Part shown: one piece after another, positions 49,864-61,400 of the stretch
Numbering within the stretch: position 1 is the first letter of the stretch
Layout: every line of letters starts with the position of its first letter
Source: Typha latifolia
Lineage: Eukaryota > Streptophyta > Magnoliopsida > Poales > Typhaceae
Assembly: GCA_019914945.1 (NCBI GenBank)
Contig: CM034104.1
Coordinates: forward strand, 11,954,046 to 12,018,045
Length of the DNA stretch: 64,000 nt
Direction of reading: 5' to 3'
Made by a program: the position numbers and the translations under genes
Notes under the pieces: generated by a model
The model's input: the letters and a program-made list of their open reading frames with translations, nothing else
The model's database searches: none
Told to the model about the DNA's origin: nothing

Positions 49864-52046
49864 CTTTGTAAAGTCGAATAACCACCAAGATCGTATCTTT
49901 GAACCGAATTCAAAGCTAGAAACCGAAGAATCTCCAAAACAAAGAAATAAGGGTCCTGTCCGACAATGAGCTCCAATCCAGTTGTGCTAGGGCTTTGTAC
50001 TCGAACAAATCTAGGGTTTTCCTGGAATATTCTAAGGAAATGGAGTTGGGGACTGGATCTGAGTATGGAGCACAGCGAAGTAACGATGGAACGCAACTTT
50101 TGCTAGCGAACGACGGAGATATATGGATTCAAAAATTCGTATTTTTTTTTTCGTTCTGGTTTATTGTCTCGTGTGCTTTTCGGGGGGCGTAGTTGTTGTT
50201 TGGTGTAAAGTAATTGGTTGTATGCTTAACGGCTAGTAGTGGTATCCCTTGGATAAAAATATCACGATAAATGCTCTACTACGGATAACGACCCCGATAA
50301 CTTGACTTATAATAGTACGCCAGCAGGATAGCATCTGTCTCTCACATGGCATATCGTGTCTTCTATTCTTGGCAGCTTAGATTGGAATCCACAAAACAAG
50401 GTGTTCCACTGGATCCGGCAATTCTACACCACTGCGGCTTTGGTGATGGCTCTTGGGACTCGGCAATGGCGGAGGGGAGAGGCGCGCGGCGGTCGAGAGG
50501 GGAGGAGAACAGCGAGGGCGCCGGCCTCGATGACCGGAAATAAGAGAGGAAACTAACAGAGAAGAGGGAAGAGAATAAGGGGAGAAGACGAGAGGAAGGA
50601 CAGAAGCTGAGGACCACGAGAAAAAAATAAAAAGTAGAAAATTTAAATATCACACCCTGTATTTTAATAAAATTATATTTTATATTTTTATTATTTACAA
50701 ATGGTGTCCTATAATTTAATAACTATACGTAGAAAACACCATGGTGTTATATCTATTAGTTAAACTTAATCAAATGGGTTAAATTAACTATACTAAAAGA
50801 ATTATAAAAATATTCTCAACTAAGTTATAAGTTATACTAAGAATATTTTAGTCATTTTATAAATAAAATATTTTTATTTAACATAGGAATTTCTACTTGG
50901 CCTTATCACTCCACTGGACAACATCTTCTAGATCATCTTTGATATAGCCTCTTTTTGGTTGAATGGGTATCGGTATGGCCTCGCATTGGCTGGACCCACC
51001 CCTGGCAAATTCTCAATACGATGGTCTTGCGCTCTAGGTGGTGACAATCCATGGGGCCGTTGGAACACATTTTCTAATTTCTCGTAGTGTTAGTTCATAT
51101 CTAACACAGAATTTTTTCTGCATATAAATAATAAATTTGTAGGAATAAACTGCAATTTTATTAAAAAAACTCAGTGTTATATGTCAAAAAAAAAAAGAGA
51201 ATAGGAGAAGCAAATGATTCTTTTGTTGTGCTAGCGAGGGCTCATTCAAATTAGATATATATATATATATATACACGAGCTTTTTCTCAACAAAAATAAA
51301 AATATTGGAACGCTACACTGAACCCCCGATAATAACACAAGTAGATCAATCGAATAAACTATTCGCTAACAAACCGAGATGAAAGCAATTGGATACCTTA
51401 ACGAGACGCTTACATAGAGAATCATACTTGAAATCAAGCTCAAGATAAACTCAGTTTGCTACGCTTGAATCAACTCAAATTATCTGTAGTTAATCTTGGC
51501 ACCTAAGACAGGAGATCCTAGTCTATAATCTTTATTATCTTATAAATATTTCCCTTAATTAAGTTATTAATAATTGCTATAGTATATTTTACGTAGGTCA
51601 TGAGAGCATGGAGACAGATTTTTTATTCCTCTGTGTTACTTATTATCTTTGTCATAAACTAGTAAGGCTTGACAACTACTTAATTATAGTGGTAGGCCTT
51701 AGTAATAATCTTTTTAATAATAGAATATTTATCAAACACACCCTATATTTATCATTTGACCTCAGTGCCCCAAATATATTTTATTTTTAGTTTTACCATA
51801 GCAATAGCTTGCATAATAGAGAATATTTTATTACTTATAAAATAAAAAACAAAAAATATTTAAAATATCTTTATTTGATCATTATAACCTATAAAAAATT
51901 ACTTAATATTATTCAAGAGTATTAAGATTATTTTTTCTTAATAAATATTCCTTTAATTTTGACAGGTCTTGGCTTTGGGGATAAAAGCAAACGTCAGGAT
52001 CTCCGACAGATGGCTTCACGAACCGCATTCCTTGCGGTCCTATCCA
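49864..52046. other. spacer between the ArfGAP and LEA genes, no gene recognised
   Basis: The first 150 bp contain the ArfGAP leader (minus strand) with an AAACCCTA-type word (ctagggttt) near 50010. A short GC-rich patch at 50440-50600 creates overlapping spurious frames. From 50640 onwards the spacer is AT-rich with several phrases of the acaccctatatttat style (50652, 51735) that also occur near 10985, perhaps a dispersed repeat. No ends were found. Confidence 0.45.
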
Positions 52047-52120
52047 TACGTGTCCATCTTCCACCTCTGTCTCCATGTTACACGTGTCCCTCTCAGTCAC
52101 ACGTGGCGCAGGTTCACGTA
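52047..52120 (+). promoter_or_regulatory. ABRE / G-box cluster upstream of the LEA gene
   Basis: Four ACGT-core elements lie within 75 bp, about 110-180 bp before the LEA ATG: TACGTGTCC at 52047, CACGTGTC at 52081, ACACGTGGC at 52099 and CACGTA at 52115. The second and third match ABRE / G-box consensus well. Multiple ABREs are the known requirement for abscisic-acid and seed-maturation control by ABI5/AREB bZIP factors, which fits a group-3 LEA gene. Confidence 0.75.
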
Positions 52121-52228
52121 CTCGCAATACAAAACCCTCTCCGTATTAAAGGAAAGTCTCGATTCCGCCGTATCCCACTGTATCAATATTCCATTTAACG
52201 AGTCCAATCCATCTATCTATCGGAAGTC

Positions 52229-53756
52229 ATGTCGACAAAGCAGGAGATCCGGGAAGCGCGCGCCAAGGCGGAGGCGCGGAAGGCGGCGGACGAGCTCGCG
52301 CAAGCCCGGAAGGAGAGGGAATACGAGCATGAGATCAGAGGCAAGGGGGAGGAGCATAGAGAGGGCGGAGGTGTTCACGAAGGCGGCGAGCACCACCGGG
52401 GTGGCATCTTGGGGAGCGTCCAAGAAGGCGCCAAGTCACTCCTCGGCGCCGTACGTGGCACCTTCGAGAGCACGAAGAACACCACAGCGGAGAAGACTAG
52501 CCAAGCTAAGGATGCTACGTTGGAGAAGACGAGCCAGACCACCGAGGCTACCAAGGAAAAGCTTGGGGAAACTAAAGACTACACCAAGGAGAAGATGGGG
52601 GAGTATAAGGATTCGGCGGCGGAGAAAGCGAGGGAGATGAAAGATAGCACTACGCAGAAGACCGGAGAGTACGCGGAAGCCGCAAAGGAGAAGGCGGGAG
52701 AGATGAAAGATACTACCATGCAAAAGACTGGAGAATATACCGAAGCCGCGGAGGAGAAGGCGAGAGAGGCGAAGGATAAGACCATGCAGAAGACGGGAGA
52801 GTACAAAGACACGGCGGCGGAGAAGGCGAGGGAGACGAAGGATGCAACTGTGCAGAAGGCAGGGGAGTACACCGAAGCGGCCAAGGAGAGGGCGAGAGAG
52901 GCGAAGGATAAGACCATGCAGAAGACGGGAGAGTACAAAGACACGGCGGTGGAGAAGGCGAGGGAGACGAAAGACATGATTGCGGAGAAGGCGAATGAGG
53001 CGGCGGAGAAGGCGAGGGAAACGAAGGATATGACGGCGGAGCAGACGACGGAGGCGGCGGATAAGGCTGCGGAGAAGGCGAGGGAGGCGACGGATGCTAG
53101 TAAGACTAAGCTGGAGGAGTACAAGGACTCAGCGGCGGATGCGGCGAGGAAGGCACTGGATTACTTGACGGGGAAGAAGGAGGAGACCAAGGAAAAACTA
53201 GCCGAGACCGGAGAAATGACAAAGGTGATATCTATATCTATATCCATTGATGTGATTAGTAGTATATATATATACATATATATCTAATATATCTCTTATG
53301 TTTTGGCATGCAGGAGAGATTGGGTGAGACGGGGGAGTCAGCGACGCAGAAGACAGAGGAGGCGAGACGGAGAGCGGAGGAAGAGGAAGAGAGGCGAAGG
53401 GCAAAGAAATCGGAGGAGGCCGATGAGTATGTTTGCATGTCATGGGTGTAAAAAAATAGTAGACGTTGTATGCTATATAGATGTTAATAATGTTATGAAT
53501 TGAGCATTATATTATCTAAAGTATTGTGAGGATGTTGATATGTAACAGGAGAGGAGGAGGAGGTGGTTCGCACGGCATACTTGGCTCGATAGGTGGAGTG
53601 GCGGAGGCGATCAAGGAGAAGCTGACGATAGGGAAGGATAAAGGGGATCATCGGAAGGAGGAGGAAGGGCAAGAAGCGGCGGCGGAGGAAGTCGTCATCC
53701 GAGCCAAGGATGCACGAGTCGAGGTGACCGGAACGCCAGGGCAAGGAAAGATGTGA
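52229..53756 (+). CDS. group-3 (LEA_4) late embryogenesis abundant protein, three exons
   Basis: Desiccation-protective hydrophilic protein of the DC8/ECP63 type. Exons: 52229-53224, 53314-53426, 53549-53756 with GT-AG borders and closing phases, 438 aa. The N terminus is a charged helix (KQEIREARAKAEARKAADEL) followed by the family phrase GGILGSVQEGAKSLLGAVRG. A long alanine/lysine/glutamate/threonine repeat region of the 11-mer class comes next, arranged as 22-residue units beginning GEY from residue 124. Exon 3 closes with a Gly-rich stretch and GILGSIGGVAEAIKEKL. Cys and Trp are lacking in the repeat region, consistent with a protein disordered in solution and helical on drying. The ABRE cluster upstream supports ABA and seed control. 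The exon 1 antisense frame (52579-53124) is a by-product of the repeats. Confidence 0.92.
52598..52993 (+). repeat. 66-bp tandem repeats (six units) in LEA exon 1
   Basis: Six consecutive 66-bp units encode 22 residues each (GEY-xx-AA-x-EKAREMKD-xTxQKT). Units 3-4 (52730-52861) and 5-6 (52862-52993) are more alike as pairs than singly, giving a 132-bp higher-order repeat and indicating a recent pairwise duplication. Degenerate units continue to about 53150. Confidence 0.9.
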
Positions 53757-54579
53757 GATCGTTAGGTGCAATGTTGGTTCTTTTTTTCCTTGGTCCCCCT
53801 TTTGGCTGGTGATACGAGCATCGTTGTTATGTTGTTTCCCCCCCCTCCCTAATAAGTTTAATGTTAAAAAGAACTCTATTAGAAATGGATAATCTTGAAT
53901 CCAGAGGCCTAGAATAGCTTGATTAGCTTCCATAAATGGTGCCAAATTATAATTTTATGGTATACTGGTAGAAATCAGCAAAATAATTTGGTGGTCTCCA
54001 ACAGTAATTTGTAGATGACTAAGAATCTAGTTTTAGATGTGATTCCTGAGGGGATTTTAATTAGTTCCAAAAACTTATTTTAAAGTTTTAGAAATGCTTA
54101 ATAATTATCTTTCGGTACGTTAGCAGTTTTCAATGTGCTAATCTACTTTTCAAAGTAAAATAATACTAACTTTATCTTAATTATCTCAGAGAAGATTATA
54201 ACTAATCAGAGGAACAAACAAGCTCTGAATCAGTAAGAACCATAGAAGAGGAAGCCAGAATCCCTTCAATGAAAACAAGAACGACAATAGTAACAGGTAG
54301 ATCGATGGACTTCTCAAGAATGTAGTTTGATAATTATATAAAAATCCCTTCTTTCTTTTTCATTGAAAAATTATATATTCTACAAGTTCTTGAACAAAGC
54401 CTATCATTTCTCAAGTGGAAGCTCTTACAGGTTAAAATCTAACGTTTTACAGTAAGCGATGTTATTCTCGTCAGTAGCAGAAAGGATTCAACCTCACTTC
54501 CAAGTCCACACCTAGAAAGGCAAAATTAAAATTTTCCGGGATCCTGGTGGTTCTTGTTTCGGCAATCCAATCCAGTTAG
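53757..54579. other. convergent 3' flanks of the LEA and REX1-B genes
   Basis: LEA (+) and the REX1-B gene (-) point at each other across about 0.8 kb. The sequence is AT-rich with no gene recognised. Both polyadenylation regions must lie here. Confidence 0.5.
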
Positions 54580-57009
54580 CTACTCCGACTCCAGTGCTTC
54601 TATCTCATACCGGACCTCCTCCAAGTGCTCGTTTATACTCGTCACGGCCTCCTGAATGCCGCGAATGGCTTCCTTGAGAGCGCCGTCGTATTCCGCGTCG
54701 GCTTCAGCGTCCTCAATGCCAGTGGCTTCAGTTATCTCACGGACATGCATGCATTCGTGTTGTGCCGGTCTGTTGAACCCGCAGCTCTCGTGGCTCACTA
54801 ACCGTTCTGAAGGCCGACCTGCCTTTTTCAAGATCTGAAGCTTTGCCGTCTTCGGTTAAGAAGCAAAATGATTAGAAATTATAAGGATTCCTCCTCCAAG
54901 ATAAACAAACAGTAATTCCTGGAATAATCTAATACGGTAAGAGCATAACTGGAGGAACCAATGACAATGGAGCAATTTATGGGCAGTTAATGTTTCATTT
55001 TATCTGTTCTTATTGTTAACTATGTCTTTCACTTCCACCTACAATGTTTGCGACAGGTTAGGTTCTTTAGATTAAACCACAATGACTCTGTTCAATCCGC
55101 CATGGCATAGATAGAGTATCATTCTGAAGTGCATAATTTGTGATAACTTGCTGTAGAAAATTTGTGTCATGATATCCATCTCTCATATAAGTATCCCTTT
55201 CTAGCTATCTTGGATAAAAATATGAACAATAAACCTCCTTTCATTTTAGAAATAATTTTTTCTTAATCTAAAATACAACTCCTTATTCAGAAGGATAATA
55301 GCTAAATATTATAATAACTTTATTTTATAATATAAACACTATTTATCAAACTTACATCTTATACAATACACTAACTCAATTACTATTTTATGTTTGATAT
55401 CTATCCCATCAATCTATCAAATCAAAAAGTATTTATAGTAATTTTATAAAAGTAAGATATTTCTTTTTTATCTTTACCTTTATTTTATATCATATTAAAA
55501 ATAATTATTACACTTTCAGAATACAAGTAAATATGAGAGATAAATATTTCTTTTGGAGAATAACAAAAAAGAATATCTATTCTAAAATTTGATCTTATAC
55601 TAAAAATAAATAAAGTCTAAGAGGTGAAAGACAGCATATATAGTTAGAAAACATGAACAGAGCCAAGTTCAATTTTAGTATGTAGCAAATATCGAGCCAA
55701 ATTAGGTTCTTCTATACTTGCTATCAATATCCCTCAGCTCTAGCTAGATCTAACATCTAAGAATGTTGAGTTATTTCAGGAAAATCCTCTACCAACTATT
55801 CAGATCAACTCTATACCTTTTCTTTTATTTTGCATGTTCTCTATTCGGATTGCAGTTGACTTACATAAATATCAAAAGCATACACCATTCCAACCAGGTT
55901 TATCACTCTCCTCAGCTATGCTTTTGCTTTTCATCCACATTCTTTTATAAGATGTCATTTCACATCATATGTATAAAAGTTTATATATAGTACTACAGCT
56001 AGTTTATAATGAGTAAGATAAGATTTAATTACCAAATGGAGCTTTTCTTTCTCTTGCGCTTGAACAGATTTTAGTAAATTTGCAAGATCACCTCGACATA
56101 GATCTGGCGCCAAAAGCAATGATTCCATCTCAATAACCTGCAGGTGGCACAACTTTGTAAGCACATATACTACGTGAGACATGTTGGATGCCATGAAGCA
56201 TAGACTTACTTGTTTTGAACAATCATTGAACTCTGCAGTAACTTCCCCACAAAGATGCTGATATGCCAAATCCCCTCCTTTGGTCATATACTCGGAAAAC
56301 CCCCTGCAAAAGTTTTCGTTCATTCACTGCTCCAAAGAAATCTCTTGTAAAACGTGAAGAAAAGTGCGTGCACAAAGCTTAAACATAAAAAGTTACATCC
56401 TTTGCATCCAAGAGTTCATAGATTCAAGCCTCAAAAAAAGCCACTTCAGAAATATTTAGGAATTACTACCAGAGGCCATCATAAAGAATTTGACATCTCT
56501 CTTTTCTAAGAATTTATTTGGAATGCCGCAATCAGTTTAACGCAAGTCTCGCTTTCAATCAGGGAAAGAAGGTAAATATCTTCTAAATTTATAGGCTTAT
56601 TAGTTGCATTGGTGAATAATTTACATGGAAAAAGAAAAATTGGGCCAAGATATCCATGATGAGAAGATGGATTTGGTTCAAATTAACATGCTTGTGAAGA
56701 AAAAGCTACCGCTTGGAAATTGGAACCAAATTATGGAAGAAATATAAGTAGAAAAAGAGACAAAAAAATTGAATCGCATCTAAAATATTTGTCGATCCTA
56801 ATAAATTTATACCGTAAAGGTCCCTAGAAAGGGATAAATTTGAAGCACCTGCGGAGCCTCGCGTAGGTCTCTGCCCTCCTCTGCTGGACGCCGAGAAATC
56901 TCCGAAGGAGATCGACGATCTTTTCGGATCTCGAGGAGGAATCGACGTCCATGGCTTCTCCTCCTCCGTCCACCGCTTTCGTCTCCTCCTCTACTTCGCA
57001 TATCTCCAT
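54580..57009 (-). CDS. REX1-B (required for excision 1-B) domain protein, four exons
   Basis: Small conserved eukaryotic protein whose namesake in Chlamydomonas is linked to DNA excision repair; its biochemical role is not established. Exons (minus): 57009-56849, 56303-56210, 56137-56033, 54849-54580; 630 bp, 209 aa, phases close. After an acidic, low-complexity start (MEICEVEEETKAVDGGGEAM) come the domain blocks LLRRFLGVQQRRAETYARL, GFSEYMTKGGDLAYQHLC, EFNDCSKQVIEMESLLL, DLANLLKSVQAQEKEKLHL, LKKAGRPSERLVSHESC, and a C-terminal acidic helix ALKEAIRGIQEAVTSINEHL. Intron 3 is 1.2 kb and AT-rich. The exon 4 acceptor is chosen at 54849 (cgaag) because it restores the THR-ALA-LYS start expected before LQILKKAGRP. 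The family name is from memory of conserved blocks. Confidence 0.82.
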
Positions 57010-58411
57010 GATTTCTTTCTTTCGATTTTTTTCGACTCGGCTAGCTTTGATGTGCCATAATGCGCCGCGTTCGATTGAACCGGAAAAGAAAAACCGGCCC
57101 AGTGTGGCCCAAAAAAAGCCGATAAAACCGGCCCATTTTTTATTGTGTACTTTTCTTTTCTTTTTTTTTATGGAGTATTTAGTTGCAAACCCACTCTCAG
57201 AATTTCTCTACTTTTAATACTTCATTATAAAAAGTAAATGACCAAAAATAGATTTACTTTTTCTTTTTGACTTTTTTTCTATTAAACATATTTAATAAAA
57301 GAAGGGATACCACAAAAAAAAAAATGTCCCGCTACAACCGAGGAAAAGTGCTAACAAATAGAGGCATTCCATACAAAAAAGATATTAGATATGAAGCGGC
57401 AAATTTAGCTCGGATCACTTGATTACATTCACAAAAATTCTGATTCAACAAGGAGAGAGAGAAAAAGTTGGGGGAAGAAGGTATGATAGTCCATGAGATT
57501 TCAGCTCCGCTATTAAGCCAGATGATACGGATGAGCAAATTGGAATGCAGTATTCTTATGAAAGAAATTAATACAGGCTTCATCCATCTGAGTTTAGAAG
57601 TCGATTTCTTCTTCTCCTTTTCTTGTCTGATTTTTTTTGTGAAAATGGTTGGCTTTCTTCTACTTTTTTTCCCTCTTTTTTGTGTGTTGTAAAGATAGAT
57701 TAAAGAAATACAGAAGAATATTTTTGCAAATATACCTCCAGCAAATTACTAAAAAGTAGAAGTAAAGAAACAAAGCTCTAATTAAATATTTCTTAAGATG
57801 TGTTTCTGTTAAATATAAGCTCTTTTATGCTATGTCCGATAGGAATCGCAGCTCTGCTGCTTTGTCAAGTAATCCAGAAGGCAAAACTATAGCCTCTAAA
57901 AATACGACAAACATGTATGATTTTATGTTATACTCTTTTTTTTTTTTTAAAATCTCAAGGGACAAAGATGAGATAAAGTTATCAAACACCATTTTGCCTT
58001 ACTAAAATATACATAAATAATTTATTCGCGTTTAAAGCTGAAAACAACGCCTAGATGTTTCAGGTGCTGGTAGTACAAAAATAGGAAATAACATTGCAAG
58101 TAATGATAGGTTGAACATCCATGGCAAACAACCACAATTTTCTTGATTACAAAACTGCAAGATCGAAAATATTGCTTTTCTTTCTATTTCCGCAATATCA
58201 GGGTTGATTACATCTGATCCTCAACAAAGAATCTACATTTATGTACACTGATGGAGTTATAAATAAAATAAACTCCAGTAAAAAAGTTACGTACATTACA
58301 ATCGAGTAAGTAGCTCGCACTGCATAAACAAGGGACCATAACTCACATAGTTGCAGCTGTGGCTTCGTGATCAACTTAGGTAGGAAGTGAAAGAATAGAT
58401 TTCATCCCTTG
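57010..58411. other. spacer between the REX1-B gene and the end of TAF1
   Basis: 1.4 kb. The left end is the REX1-B promoter and leader (minus strand). From about 57190 the sequence is AT-rich; 58000-58411 probably holds the TAF1 3' untranslated region. No gene or mobile element was recognised. Confidence 0.5.
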
Positions 58412-61400
58412 TTAAGAATCCTTGAATTCAATTCCAGCTTCAGCGTTGCTCAATAGGTGATCACTCCGTTCTAAATGGTAATCACAAAGTTCCAGTAGTT
58501 GGTCAGCAAGCGGAGGGATGCCTGGGTTGCGGCCATCATTGTACCTGTGTGCATTATATGTGATTTGCCACACATCATGCCTGAAGTCCTCCCGGCTCTT
58601 ATACTCCATGCTCCTCACCTTATCCCTAATTGTGGAGAGATCCATTGGACGCTTTACTATGTCAAAGTAATCTGGGGCTTCTTTTTTCGTCACAGGTTTA
58701 AGGAATAGATATGATACTTCGAAGTTTTCCTTCAAGCTGTCCAAAATGCCCTCCAATACATTTGAAAGTTCCACCTGCTCAAAATTTCAATAAGTCATAT
58801 AATATGGTTTTATAAATGCAAAGACAACAAAAATCCACCTGGTCATTTAGTCATTTAGTCATTTATATCTTTTTGTTCACCAATTATTATGGTAGCTTTC
58901 CAAGTCCAACAAAATGATTTGCTAAGAATATCATACATTTGGCTTAAAACCTTGTTTAGAGAGGGAAAAAGAAAGTCAAAACACTGCCTCATTATTTATT
59001 TACTAGACATACTTGACTTGAAAGAAATTCACTTTAAGATTCCAAACTGACAGTCAGAAATTAAAATGGTTAATTGCTTTGATATATATAAATATATATA
59101 ACTTTTTTTATCTAAAAATACATATTATGATTATTCAAAAATAAAGAACTTAACAATGCTGTGACATTAAATTTTGTTCAATTGACAGCAAAAGTACCTC
59201 TCCTCCTCTTCGTCGCTTTGTTGATGGTCCATATTCTGCCACATCAACCACAGACCGCTTCTTTGCAGCTCGATCCCTCTCTGGTATCCTTCTGTCATTT
59301 CTGTATGGTTTATGCTCCAGTAAGTACTCATCCCTAAAATCAGGTTTCTTCTTTTTCTTCTTCTTCTTTTTCGCCTTCTGTGACTCCTCCTTTTTCATTG
59401 CTTCTTCATACCTCCTAATTTCAAATAGTCTCTGCTGTTCTTCCTGCATTTTCCTTTCCTCCTCGAGCGCCCTCCGAGATCTCTCTTCTGTCATTTTCTC
59501 CTTGTTTCTCCTTTTCTCTTCCTCCCTCAATAATTTTCTGCCATGTATGGGATCTCTCTGAATGGCCTCTTCAGTGAACCATGGGTTCTCCTTCCTTTTT
59601 AGCTTCTCAGAGCTTGCTAACTCAGTAATTTTCTTCGTCTTTCTGAACTCCACATCATTCCCAATTTCAACCTGCTTTTCCACATGAGCAAGTACTTTAG
59701 GCTGCTTGATAATTATCTTCTTTCGAGGTTGGTCTTTGTCAGTATCAACAGGAGGTCGTATTACAACAGATGGCTTCTGAATTTCCTGGTGAACATCTTC
59801 AGACTTCATCTTATTGGATATTATTATCTTATTGATCTTCCCAGTTGACTTTGTATCCATATTTACATCTGCTATATGCTTATCAGAAACCTGACTCCCT
59901 GAAACTCTTTTTTCAAAAGACTTATCAGCTGGCCCGCACTTAAACTTCACCGGGAGAACTTTAGCCTTTTCAACATTTTCTTGTGCTTCAGCTTCTGACA
60001 CTTTTGCCAAGATCTTAGGTATCAACTTCTTGCTTGGCGTTTTCACTTGTTGATTTGCAACGTCAGCGAGATTAGATTTACCTGAGGCAATATCTAATTC
60101 TGCTGTTTCTAAATCTTCTCCATATTTGGGACAGTTTTTGTTGGTCCTCATGTGCCCAAGCTGCCAACAATAAAAATATTAGTCACCAGGGGAGAAAACC
60201 GAGGCTCATCTGACCACAAAGCTGCACTATATGTTCTCACCTGACCACAGGCTCCACAGACAAAACTCTCCCTCACTGGCTTATCTCCTTGTTTCTTTTC
60301 CTTAAAAGTCTGGTTTACAAAATTTTAAAAATTAAAACTGAATAACATGAAAGTCACATCATTACAAATAACGAGCAACAATTACAGATAACATTTTCAT
60401 TCTAGCACATGAACTGCACTCAAAATTTCAACTATCCAGATTCAAACAGATTATATCTGATGGTTGTTTTTGTGAAGTTTCAAGTAACATCTACGGCTAT
60501 TAATATTGTTCTATGTCTTGACATGCCAGACCGACGACTTAAAAAAGGGGAGTGCAAGCACAAGTGAAATGGTTGGATACAGAAGGCAATTGATAGCAAA
60601 ATAACAAATAATTTTGAGAAAAATGTATTAAGATGTCTAATGACATAAAGAAGTAGACAAAAGAGGCCATTAATGTATATATGTAGAATAATAGTTTTGA
60701 GTTGACACAATAAGTAAAATAGCAATTAATTGAAAAGGAATATCTCACAACTAAGCAAAAGTGCAGAAGTAATAAAATCATAAGTTGTAGTAACTGACAT
60801 CAACAATACCATTAGAAAACACACCTTTCCCATTAATCCTAGGTCAACAAAGTGGACTACTCGTTAGCCAAGAAGGCCTGCATGAAGAATTTACCAGTTC
60901 AAAGTGCCATGTATTTATCTTAACTCATTTAGTTCTCCATAATTTATTGTAGCTTGGATAAACAGTTGTGCTTAGACAACTTAACCACGACCACAATTCT
61001 GTTGCTAAGACAACGTATATGACCCTTATGATCCACACAAAAATGAAGAGACCATGCTGCAGATCTACAGCACATCAACTTTCAATATTGCCCGACAAAA
61101 TAAGACAACATGAATTGGTCATTACTAGCAAACTAGTAATATCAAAATAATTTTATTGAGTTGAGTAGAGAACCATGAAAGCTCATCTCTAGGAGATCAA
61201 TAGAATGAGCACTTCAATAACTGTTGACATGGACAATGGTAACTTTGGAACAATAACAAATGTACTCTCTTTCCACCAATAGGATAGTGTTCAGTTGGTT
61301 AAAGTGGTTTATGTATAAGAGTTCTTGAGTTTGAATCCCAATAGCATCAATATTTAGTGGGATACAATTAAGTTTCTCTCAAAATAAAATAAAAATTAAA

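Noticed and set aside
52579..53124. 181-residue minus-strand frame opposite LEA exon 1
   Set aside because: It mirrors the 66-bp repeats of the LEA gene, has the monotonous FSAAxSLYSPVFC pattern and no independent motif.
60149..60151. ATG at 60151 as a separate start for the TAF1 zinc-knuckle exon
   Set aside because: It is an internal Met of the knuckle (GQLGHMRTNK); the exon continues upstream to a splice acceptor at 60161.
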